The notes under the pieces: model-generated
Told to the model about the DNA's origin: nothing
Databases searched by the model: none
Seen by the model: the letters and a program-made list of their open reading frames with translations, nothing else
In this document: one piece after another, positions 1-6,161 of the stretch
Layout of the letters: each line of letters begins with the position of its first letter
How positions within the stretch are numbered: the first letter of the stretch is position 1
Position numbers and translations under genes: made by a program
Origin: Leptospira abararensis
Lineage (GTDB): Bacteria; Spirochaetota; Leptospiria; Leptospirales; Leptospiraceae
Length of the DNA stretch: 18,724 nucleotides
Assembly: GCF_016918735.1 (NCBI RefSeq)
Contig: NZ_JAFFPR010000056.1
Coordinates: forward strand, 1 to 18,724
Reading direction: 5' to 3'

Positions 1-273
1 AAAAACTGTAATGAAAAGAAATAATAATCTTGTGGTCTGCATATTTAAACCTATTTTTTAAATAATATTTTCGGATGACTTTTGTTTTACGGAAGAATAC
101 TGATTCCTTAAAACTAGTCTACATAAAATTTCACTTTTAATGAAAACCATTTCGAATCTGACTTTACATCCGAAAGATATTTTCTGAACCTTAGTTGTTT
201 CTTCAGGCTGCAAGCAGCTGTTTTTCGAATTGAGAGAACTTTGCGGGGAAAATAAGGAAATTCGAATACTGCT
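1..273. other. AT-rich intergenic leader before the VOC gene
   Basis: No coding region is supported here. The stretch is AT-rich, and no promoter hexamers are convincing. At 206-219 there is a short hairpin (4 G-C/A-T pairs plus a G-T wobble, loop CAAG) followed by TTTTT at 221-225. It could be a weak intrinsic terminator for a plus-strand gene lying left of the window, or a leader structure of the downstream gene. AAGGAA at 254-259 is the only ribosome-binding-like sequence before the ATG at 274, and its spacing of about 14 nt is long. Confidence 0.4.
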
Positions 274-624
274 ATGATTAAAAAATCAATCCCACAACTC
301 CCATCTTTGAATCTTTTGCGATCTAAGGAATTCTATGAAAAGAATCTGGGATTCCAAACTCTAAAACAATATGAGGATATACTATTATTGGGAAAGGATG
401 GATTTGAGCTTCATTTATGGTTATGCGATGATCCGTCCATTCCTCAAAACTCCAGTGTCTATTACCATGTCGATAGTATTGATTCCATGTATTTGGATTA
501 CAAAAACAAAGGAATTGTCCATAAAAATGCAGATTTGATGGATAAACCCTGGGGCATGAGGGAATTCTATGTTGTGGATTTGGATGGAAATTTATTGAAG
601 TTTGGGCAGGTTATAGAAAAATAA
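274..624 (+). CDS. VOC-fold (glyoxalase / bleomycin-resistance-like) protein
   Basis: A 116-residue single-domain protein of the vicinal oxygen chelate superfamily, most like the small Ble-type subgroup. What shows it: an N-terminal strand and helix with 'RSKEFYEKNLGF' (residues 16-27), the usual 'FYe..LGF' signature; a central 'VYYHVDSIDSMYLDYKNKG' segment typical of the second beta-alpha unit; and a C-terminal 'DKPWGMREFYVVDLDGN' block, the family hallmark P-W-G-x-R-E-F followed by D-x-D-G-N. The length is normal for a complete domain. Such proteins usually act as cytosolic dimers that bind a small molecule, and the substrate cannot be read from sequence. Drug binding is possible but not shown. 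It stands alone, with 142 bp before the next gene. Confidence 0.85.
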   Translation: MIKKSIPQLPSLNLLRSKEFYEKNLGFQTLKQYEDILLLGKDGFELHLWLCDDPSIPQNSSVYYHVDSIDSMYLDYKNKGIVHKNADLMDKPWGMREFYVVDLDGNLLKFGQVIEK

Positions 625-766
625 CTAGATAGATTTTTAAAAATCGAATGTCTAATTCGAGTAATGGAAACTTATTTGTGTTAAATGCAAATTTGTTTTT
701 GTAATACAATGAATGCTTCATTCTATCCGAATTGGATGTTTTACTAAATAAGAGAATGAAACTTAA
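625..766. other. Intergenic region with small dyad symmetries
   Basis: No gene is seen. A perfect 14-bp AT-rich palindrome lies at 632-645, just after the VOC stop codon. A 6-bp stem (644-649 with 655-660, loop GTCTA) overlaps its right end, and a second 6-bp stem lies at 708-722. None is followed by a T-run, so none is a clear intrinsic terminator. The promoter for the lipoprotein/barrel pair should lie here, but no convincing -35/-10 pair is visible. Confidence 0.35.
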
Positions 767-1570
767 GTGAATATAAATCGAATCCTATTTTTCCATTCCA
801 TCCGAGCGGCTGCTTTGGCTTTTTTGGTTTTTCATCTCTCCTGCAAAACTCCCATGCCCGAGTTAAGTTCAGAAGCAAAATTATCCAAAGGGAAAATGAT
901 TTCCATTCGATGGACCACTACCGATCCAGTTTTGGCAAAAGTATTTAATGAAGTGTTTCCGGTCCCGCCCGCCATCCTTTTGGATGAAAAAACTAATGTG
1001 GCTGATCTGACAACAATTCCTCTTCCAGATCCGAATCCCGCCCATGCTCCGAAACCAAAAATAGAAAAACCGATTAATCCTAATGAACTGCCTAGATGGG
1101 ATCGCGGATTCGAATTATCAAATATAGATAATCTAACGCTAATCATTCGAAAAGAAAGCCAAAGACCATTTTATAGTATTGGTATGAGTCTTCTTGCATT
1201 GACTATGTTATACTATGGAACGATGGAAACAGAAGCGGAGTTAGTTTGGACTTCGGGAGAAACCAATCTCCATAGAATTTCATTTTTGTCCACTTACGAA
1301 ACCATCTGGGCACCAATGCCATTTTATATTGGAACCGGTTCTACAATTGTGGCACCAGCTTTCAATTCGAATCGTTATCCATCTAGTTTGCAAAAATACT
1401 GTACACAAGAAAAACCAAGTAAACTACGTGAGTCCTTAGAACAATCTCATACAGAAAATTGCAAAGAATATGAAACATTCTTGAGGCGTTTGTTCTTACA
1501 AAATTATGATACCATCCATTCCCAACTGAAGGAATGGGAAAAACGAAACCAAGATTGGTTTCAGCCATAA
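767..1570 (+). CDS. Hypothetical lipoprotein (spirochaetal lipobox)
   Basis: A 267-residue protein of unknown function starting at GTG. The first 26 residues form a lipoprotein signal peptide: Asn/Arg-containing n-region, hydrophobic stretch A14-V21, and lipobox ending L24-S25-C26, so the mature protein should be lipid-anchored in the envelope. A Pro-rich linker lies at about residues 88-112, a short hydrophobic segment at about 140-152, and two Cys are found in the C-terminal third. No named domain is recognised. No ATG gives a better frame: ATG at 756 reads only four codons to a TGA that overlaps the GTG. The stop is 17 bp before the TTG of the barrel gene, and the two are probably co-transcribed. 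The start is moderately sure; the function is unknown. Confidence 0.75.
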   Translation: MNINRILFFHSIRAAALAFLVFHLSCKTPMPELSSEAKLSKGKMISIRWTTTDPVLAKVFNEVFPVPPAILLDEKTNVADLTTIPLPDPNPAHAPKPKIEKPINPNELPRWDRGFELSNIDNLTLIIRKESQRPFYSIGMSLLALTMLYYGTMETEAELVWTSGETNLHRISFLSTYETIWAPMPFYIGTGSTIVAPAFNSNRYPSSLQKYCTQEKPSKLRESLEQSHTENCKEYETFLRRLFLQNYDTIHSQLKEWEKRNQDWFQP

Positions 1571-1571
1571 C

Positions 1572-1578
1572 AAAGGAA
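1572..1578 (+). promoter_or_regulatory. Ribosome binding site deciding a TTG start
   Basis: AAAGGAA lies just after the TAA of the lipoprotein gene and 9 nt before TTG at 1588. It is the best Shine-Dalgarno match for the next gene and argues for the TTG start rather than the in-frame ATG at 1534, which lies inside the lipoprotein gene and has no comparable site. Confidence 0.65.
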
Positions 1579-1587
1579 ATAATCGAT

Positions 1588-2244
1588 TTGATTCAGAATC
1601 AAAAAATCTTTCATGGATTCTCTCATAAACTCGTTGTTATTGTTTCTTTTGTATTTTTTTCGACGATAATTCCACTAAAGGATCTAAATTCGATTTCTAT
1701 CCCAAAAGAAAATTGGACTCTCGTGCTATATGGAGGTATCTTTACCACTACCGATCTGATTCCCATCGTGTTTCGCCAGAAAACAGATTATAAAGAATCT
1801 TATATCGGAAGTTTTGGTATTTCAAGACCTCTTGATTATCGGATTCGATGGTTTGATTTTTTATGGGAAGGAAATGTAACCAAACATTTCGGTGAAATGA
1901 ATCATTGGGAAATGAACGGTTTTTACATAGTCAAAATAGATAGAATGTACGGTTCTCCTTTTAGTTTATCGTTAGGTGAAGGTTTATCGCTCGCATCGGA
2001 AAATCCAAAATTAGAAAACAAAGCTAAAGGATATTATTTAGATGGATTACAAAAAGACGCAATTGAATCCAGGGCACTACTTAACTATATGATGGTGGAG
2101 ATTAGTTCTTATTTGCCATTCGAAAGAAAAACAGAACTGTTTTTACGAGTCCATCATAGATCCGGTATTTTTGGATTGTATTGTCCACCCGACCCGAACT
2201 GTGGATCCAATTTTGTGAGTTATGGATTTCGAACTTCTTTTTGA
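1588..2244 (+). CDS. PagL-like (lipid A deacylase / acyloxyacyl hydrolase fold) outer-membrane barrel candidate
   Basis: A 218-residue predicted outer-membrane protein from the TTG start. An N-terminal hydrophobic segment (about residues 14-30) acts as signal peptide or anchor. The rest has alternating amphipathic strands and ends in Phe, as outer-membrane barrels do. The C-terminal strand carries H189-H190-R191-S192-G, resembling the catalytic H-x-S of PagL-type lipid A deacylases. It is followed by a P-N-C-G-S-N segment (202-207) where PagL has its catalytic Glu; here the matching residue seems to be Asn, so activity is uncertain. If active it would trim acyl chains from lipid A at the outer membrane. 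The only Cys pair (199 and 205) flanks this loop and may form a disulphide. A plain structural barrel is the alternative. Confidence 0.5.
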   Translation: MIQNQKIFHGFSHKLVVIVSFVFFSTIIPLKDLNSISIPKENWTLVLYGGIFTTTDLIPIVFRQKTDYKESYIGSFGISRPLDYRIRWFDFLWEGNVTKHFGEMNHWEMNGFYIVKIDRMYGSPFSLSLGEGLSLASENPKLENKAKGYYLDGLQKDAIESRALLNYMMVEISSYLPFERKTELFLRVHHRSGIFGLYCPPDPNCGSNFVSYGFRTSF

Positions 2245-2280
2245 TTCCGCAGTACAAGGGACAAATGTTGCACTGCAGAA
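2245..2280 (-). terminator. 13-bp hairpin between convergent genes (no U-tract)
   Basis: 2245-2257 pairs with 2268-2280 around a 10-nt loop. On plus-strand RNA two positions mismatch (2248/2277 and 2254/2271). On minus-strand RNA both become G-U wobbles, so all 13 pairs form. This points to a function in the minus transcript, 27 nt after the START-protein stop. No U-run follows, so it may be a 3'-end stabiliser or processing element rather than a classical terminator. A second short palindrome lies at 2289-2301. Confidence 0.4.
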
Positions 2281-2307
2281 CCAGTTCATTGGTTTAACCA
2301 AGAATGA

Positions 2308-2991
2308 TTAATTAGGATTAGATTTTGTTGGTTCTTTAATCCAATCGAATTTTGTATCTTTATGTTTTCCTTCTTCTACCAACGTTTTCAAATTGAGAAG
2401 TGATTCATAAGGTGTGTCAGTTAACACTAAATTGATGACCGATTGCGGTACTGATCCACCTGGTTCAAAATGAGCTTGGTATTCAATTTTTAGTTTTCCA
2501 TTTGCCAGAGGAATGATTCGCCAAACACCTTCAAAGTTTTCCATACGAGTGACACCAGAAGGAACAGGACGAGCATTAGAATCTAACCGTTTGATTTTCA
2601 TCACTGTTGCCAAAGTTTTTTCATTTTGTTCAAAACCTCGGTCCATAATCAAATCACGATCATTGACTGGCCAAGGGGCACCATTTCTGAGATACACGAT
2701 AGACTTTTTCTCTGTTCCTGAAAGGACAGTTAGTTCCTTACATTGGTGGTAAAGATTTTTGCAGGAAGCTGGATCCGTTAGAAGTGCAACGACCTGCGAG
2801 ATGGAGGCATCTACTTCCGTTCGGCCCAAAAATTCATCAAGGTTAGATCCGGCAAAAGGGCGGGTCAAAACTTGAATTCCTTTTTTTCGTTTGGATTCTG
2901 ACCATTCGGGTGATTGGGCTACAAGAGACGATACAGTTGATAGCAGGGATACTCCTATCAACGTCAGTATAAGGATTTGTTTTTTGATCAT
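2308..2991 (-). CDS. Exported START-domain (lipid-binding) protein
   Basis: A 227-residue protein with a Sec signal peptide (K3-K4, hydrophobic 6-22, likely cut after V24-A25-Q26). It is followed by one START/SRPBCC domain filling the rest. Family marks are 'W..S..KKGIQVLTRP' near residues 29-44, the V-D-A-S-I-S..V-V-A-L-L-T-D block, and 'PWPVNDRDLIM' (residues 106-116), the characteristic P-W-P-V-x-D-R-D element. START domains hold a lipid or other hydrophobic ligand in a deep cavity, so a periplasmic lipid carrier is plausible. The ligand is unknown. It is the last gene of a minus operon: the upstream serine hydrolase stops 3 bp before this ATG, with AGGT overlapping that stop codon, suggesting translational coupling. 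Confidence 0.85.
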   Translation of the reverse strand: MIKKQILILTLIGVSLLSTVSSLVAQSPEWSESKRKKGIQVLTRPFAGSNLDEFLGRTEVDASISQVVALLTDPASCKNLYHQCKELTVLSGTEKKSIVYLRNGAPWPVNDRDLIMDRGFEQNEKTLATVMKIKRLDSNARPVPSGVTRMENFEGVWRIIPLANGKLKIEYQAHFEPGGSVPQSVINLVLTDTPYESLLNLKTLVEEGKHKDTKFDWIKEPTKSNPN

Positions 2992-2994
2992 GGG

Positions 2995-4242
2995 TTACCT
3001 GCCTATTTGTAAGTGAATGAGTGGTCTCACTGTTTCTGCAAAGAATAATGAGGTTGATGATGCTGGTAACAAACTCAATCCATTTTTTCTTCCTATATTA
3101 TTGACTGCAAGGATCGCCATATAATTTCGATTTTTATCTACCCAGGGATAGAATCCATTGATTCCTATGCTATGGGAGATAAGATCCCGATCACATTCTG
3201 CGGGAACATCTGTAGTCGTACAAAATCTCCAATTCCCTAGGCCATATTGCCATCGGTAACCGAAAGCCGAGAATTGTGAGTATCCAATCTTTGCCCCATT
3301 GTATTGGTCCGCTAAAATTTCTGTTACCGATGTTGTGGAAAGGAAATTGGCTATATTGGCTCCTGCTGCATTTTTCGCAGTTCCATTGGTGAGTAGGGCA
3401 TTTAACATTCGTGCATAATGTTCTGGGGAAATGGAGAGACCAAAGGCCCCGGACAAACTTCCATCCGTTACTTCTGAAGTTCTAGAATTACCTTTCCAAA
3501 CAGCTTGGCTCGCGTCCCAACCGAGAGGAGTCACAATGAGTTGAGTGAATAATGTATCCCAAGTTTTAGCACAGGAAACCTCTAACATCCGTTGTGCGAC
3601 TGCCATGTGATTAGAATTGTATTGGAAGAGGGCACCTGGTGTTCCTGTAGATTGGTCGCGGATTTCATTAACACAAGTATCCTTTTGTGTTCCGGTGGCA
3701 CCCACTGGTAATGTGGAAATACAAGTGGCTTGCCCCGATCCATTCCCACTACCAGCGTTCAGTCCTGAAGTAAAGGATAATAATTGGCGAAGAGTGATCG
3801 TGCCTTTTGTTCCTGTCCAACCGAGGATGTCTCCCGTGGTCCTGCTAAGTGAAAGTGCCCCGCCAGTAACACAAGATCCTGTAGTCACTGTTCCACAACC
3901 AGCAAAAGTTCCACTGTTGGTATTACAATCGATGGCTCGCATTGCTGTGATGGCAGTTACCCATTTCGATCCAGAAGCAATTGGCCTATAGGTATTATAA
4001 TCTAATATGGATTGTCTCGCATAAATTCTGTTACCTGATTGGTCATAAACTTGAAAGCTGGCACCTTCATCTGTAGTTTTGGCATATTGATCAAAACAAG
4101 AATCGATAGTAAAACATGAACCCGCGATACCTGCCAAAAGTAGGGATCTGGAATCCTTGTCCGTTTCAACAGATTTTTGGCAATCTATGAATAAACAGAA
4201 TGATAATAGAGATAGAAATATTGTGTAGTAGTTAGATTTCAT
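2995..4242 (-). CDS. Serine hydrolase of the class C beta-lactamase / PBP-like fold, envelope anchored
   Basis: A 415-residue beta-lactamase-fold hydrolase. The three active-site motifs are in order: S90-G-S-K93 (SxxK, nucleophile Ser90 and Lys93), Y208-N-S210 (the YxN/YxS Tyr motif), and H357-S-I-G360 in place of the KTG box, as in esterase-like members. The N-terminus is a lipoprotein-type signal ending at C21, although Asp at -1 is an unusual lipobox residue, so plain secretion is possible. The domain is rich in Gly, Thr and Cys between residues 105 and 195, suggesting a disulphide-bonded insert. Likely roles are peptidase or esterase activity on the cell wall or on lipids; true antibiotic hydrolysis is not indicated. 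AGGAG lies just before the ATG. It sits 12 bp after the small lipoprotein gene and 3 bp before the START gene. Confidence 0.85.
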   Translation of the reverse strand: MKSNYYTIFLSLLSFCLFIDCQKSVETDKDSRSLLLAGIAGSCFTIDSCFDQYAKTTDEGASFQVYDQSGNRIYARQSILDYNTYRPIASGSKWVTAITAMRAIDCNTNSGTFAGCGTVTTGSCVTGGALSLSRTTGDILGWTGTKGTITLRQLLSFTSGLNAGSGNGSGQATCISTLPVGATGTQKDTCVNEIRDQSTGTPGALFQYNSNHMAVAQRMLEVSCAKTWDTLFTQLIVTPLGWDASQAVWKGNSRTSEVTDGSLSGAFGLSISPEHYARMLNALLTNGTAKNAAGANIANFLSTTSVTEILADQYNGAKIGYSQFSAFGYRWQYGLGNWRFCTTTDVPAECDRDLISHSIGINGFYPWVDKNRNYMAILAVNNIGRKNGLSLLPASSTSLFFAETVRPLIHLQIGR

Positions 4243-4254
4243 AAGACTCCTCTT

Positions 4255-4728
4255 TTAAAAACGAATTGGTTCTATGGTAATGATCTTTCCTGTTTTTTCT
4301 AAGTCGCAGGAGGCAAACTCTGGTAAGAGGATCGCATCGCGAGTTACTCCCCCAACAGTGGTTAAACCATCATATACACTTCCCAAAACCAAAGCTCCTT
4401 TGGTACGGATATCGGATTCACACTGCAAAACAGAGGATTCCATAAATGATTCGTTATCTTCAATTTCCGTAACATAGGAATAGAGGATTCTGGCTAAAAA
4501 ACCGTTGATGATCAGAAGAGGGGAGATGGGACCCTGTCCTCCTTTCATTCCTGATTGGGCCAACCAAAAAGAGGATGCAGTCGATTCGGCTTCGAATATC
4601 GCATCGGAGATTCTTTTTTTTGCCTCTGAACCTTTAATTGCCCCATAGGTAGGAATTCCTATTCCTTCTGTGAGCATACAATTTGTCAGAAAGACAAAGA
4701 AAAGAATAGATAGAAAAATTTGCTTCAT
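4255..4728 (-). CDS. Small Leptospira-type lipoprotein of unknown function
   Basis: A 157-residue protein with a clear lipoprotein signal: K2, hydrophobic stretch 4-14, and lipobox L14-T15-N16-C17, which fits the loose spirochaetal rule. The mature part has an A/S-rich helix around residues 40-58, a G-G-Q-G turn at 62-66, a hydrophobic helix 'PLLIINGFLARIL' at about 70-82, and two further Cys (near 103 and 140) that may pair. It resembles the small lipoprotein families common in Leptospira, but I cannot name the family with certainty. It is the first gene of the minus operon with the serine hydrolase and the START protein. Its start is only 23 bp from the divergent methyltransferase start. 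Confidence 0.75.
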   Translation of the reverse strand: MKQIFLSILFFVFLTNCMLTEGIGIPTYGAIKGSEAKKRISDAIFEAESTASSFWLAQSGMKGGQGPISPLLIINGFLARILYSYVTEIEDNESFMESSVLQCESDIRTKGALVLGSVYDGLTTVGGVTRDAILLPEFASCDLEKTGKIITIEPIRF

Positions 4729-4751
4729 GTGATTTTTATCCTTAATAGAGA

Positions 4752-5462
4752 ATGAAACGATCTGTAAACTTTTCCTTTCACCACATGATTCGGATTCCTG
4801 AACCGGAACTTATGGAAGATCTTACCCAAGTAGAATCTTATGCCAAAGCCGATTTTGAATCGGCTCATTCCTTTCTCATACGTAAATTTCAAGATAGAAT
4901 TCCTTTGCGTTTTACACCTGAGTCAGTTTTGGACCTAGGTTGCGGACCTGGGGATATGTCTTTTCGACTATATTCACAATTTCCTACCGCGAATTTTACT
5001 TTTTTAGATGGTTCCGAATTCATGTTAGATTTTTGTAAGAAGCGTATCGACACACTTGTGTCAAAAAAAAGAAACAATAAAATTAATTTTAAAAAAGAAC
5101 TCATTCAGGATTTCGTTCCTGAATCGCCTTATGATTTAATCTTTTCGAATTCACTATTACACCATTTACATGATCCATTCGAATTCTGGGCAGCCGTGCA
5201 AAGGTCGATTCACCCCGATAGTTTTATATTTATTTCAGATTTAATGCGTCCTGATTCTCTGACTTGCACAAATCAACTAACGGAACGTTATGCGAATGGA
5301 GAATCTGAAGTTTTGAAAAAAGATTTTTATAATAGTTTACTTGCGGCTTATCGAATCGAAGAAGTGAAAGAAATGTTAGAGGTCATTCGTTTGGACTCAA
5401 AATTAAATTTAGAGCCAGTCACAGACAGGCATTGGATTTGTTATTCCAAACCAAGGCATTAA
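4752..5462 (+). CDS. Class I SAM-dependent methyltransferase
   Basis: A 236-residue Rossmann-fold methyltransferase. Motif I is V59-L-D-L-G-C-G-P-G-D68; the acidic residue at the end of strand 2 is D86 in 'FLDGSEFML'; motif IV is 'YDLIFSNSLLHHLHDP' (127-142). The segment 'IRIPEPELMEDLTQVESYAKADF' matches the start of a family of small methyltransferases whose members usually begin with it, so an in-frame ATG at 4785 (12th codon) is a strong alternative start. Neither start has a good ribosome binding site, and the upstream one has only AGAGA touching the ATG. It is likely cytosolic, and the acceptor is unknown. It stands alone, between a divergent lipoprotein operon and a convergent TerB-like gene. 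Confidence 0.88.
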   Translation: MKRSVNFSFHHMIRIPEPELMEDLTQVESYAKADFESAHSFLIRKFQDRIPLRFTPESVLDLGCGPGDMSFRLYSQFPTANFTFLDGSEFMLDFCKKRIDTLVSKKRNNKINFKKELIQDFVPESPYDLIFSNSLLHHLHDPFEFWAAVQRSIHPDSFIFISDLMRPDSLTCTNQLTERYANGESEVLKKDFYNSLLAAYRIEEVKEMLEVIRLDSKLNLEPVTDRHWICYSKPRH

Positions 5463-5549
5463 TTTGCTAGTAGAGAACGACAAAATTAGGTGATTGAAAA
5501 CCATACCTTGGGTTGGGTGGGAGATAGGAATACAGCGAAAAGGAAACCT

Positions 5550-6086
5550 TTAGGCCAAGTACTTCTGTTCGACTCTAACTTTATCCATATGGCTTATTCT
5601 TAGCTCTGTTGCTAAGTCTTCCAGAAAATGTATTTCCTTCTCGTTAAGAGCCCCATCGGAAGCAACAATACAAACTGCATCTTCAAAAAAGTTTAATGCG
5701 TATTCATCATTATCGGAAACTACTTTGGTGATCGTTTTCATTGGGAGGGGATTTTCAAAAGTCTTTGAAAGAATTTCTAAAACTGGTTTTTTCTGGGATT
5801 GGAATCCACTAAGGAGGCAGTCTGGTTCAAACAGTACATTCACCAATTCCCCTACGATATCCCCTTCCTTTTTTTTGAACTGCCCATCTGCATTGCAAGC
5901 ATAGGACCACAAACTCAGGAGGACTTTGGCATATTCAATGTGAAGGTCACTCTCTATGTCCAGAGTCGACTGGATCGATTCCGGATGTTTGTTTTTGTTT
6001 CCCTTGACTTGTTTCAAATTTTGAACGATTTTCTTTGCCATAACAAACAGGAATTTTATTGCCTCGGATTCTCCGTTCAACTTCAT
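5550..6086 (-). CDS. TerB-like (tellurite-resistance B fold) protein
   Basis: A 178-residue, mostly helical protein with two copies of the acidic signature of the TerB fold: 'CNADGQFKKKE' (64-74) and 'VASDGALNEKE' (141-151). Each is an A/S-D-G loop with a Glu about six residues on, then a helix. In TerB such loops bind divalent metal. The N-terminal 45 residues are basic and probably disordered. A second ATG at codon 16 is possible but has no ribosome binding site; the chosen ATG has AAGAG 9 nt upstream on the minus strand. No other ter gene is nearby, so tellurite resistance should not be assumed. It is divergent from metG (75 bp apart) and convergent with the methyltransferase. The role is unknown, probably cytosolic. 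Confidence 0.72.
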   Translation of the reverse strand: MKLNGESEAIKFLFVMAKKIVQNLKQVKGNKNKHPESIQSTLDIESDLHIEYAKVLLSLWSYACNADGQFKKKEGDIVGELVNVLFEPDCLLSGFQSQKKPVLEILSKTFENPLPMKTITKVVSDNDEYALNFFEDAVCIVASDGALNEKEIHFLEDLATELRISHMDKVRVEQKYLA

Positions 6087-6161
6087 TTTTTTACTCTTTT
6101 CTTGATTTTTCCTAAAAATGGGCTGAATTGGAACTTCGAATCAGGAAACTGGAATTAATCT

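Noticed and set aside
274..624. Bleomycin or other drug-resistance gene
   Set aside because: The Ble-like VOC fold alone does not show resistance. There is no mobile element or resistance cluster nearby.
756..770. Four-codon leader peptide ending at the lipoprotein GTG
   Set aside because: The reading is only ATG plus three codons, with AGAGA too close for a normal ribosome binding site. It is more likely chance overlap.
1534..1587. Upstream ATG start of the PagL-like gene
   Set aside because: It lies inside the lipoprotein gene without a ribosome binding site, while TTG 1588 has AAAGGAA at 9-nt spacing and gives a better signal segment.
2995..4242. Antibiotic-hydrolysing beta-lactamase
   Set aside because: The third motif is H-S-I-G rather than K-T-G, and the context is an envelope lipid-type operon. 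This fits the wider serine hydrolase/esterase group.
5550..6086. Tellurite resistance determinant
   Set aside because: Only the TerB-type loops are present. No other ter genes lie nearby, and many such proteins have unrelated roles.
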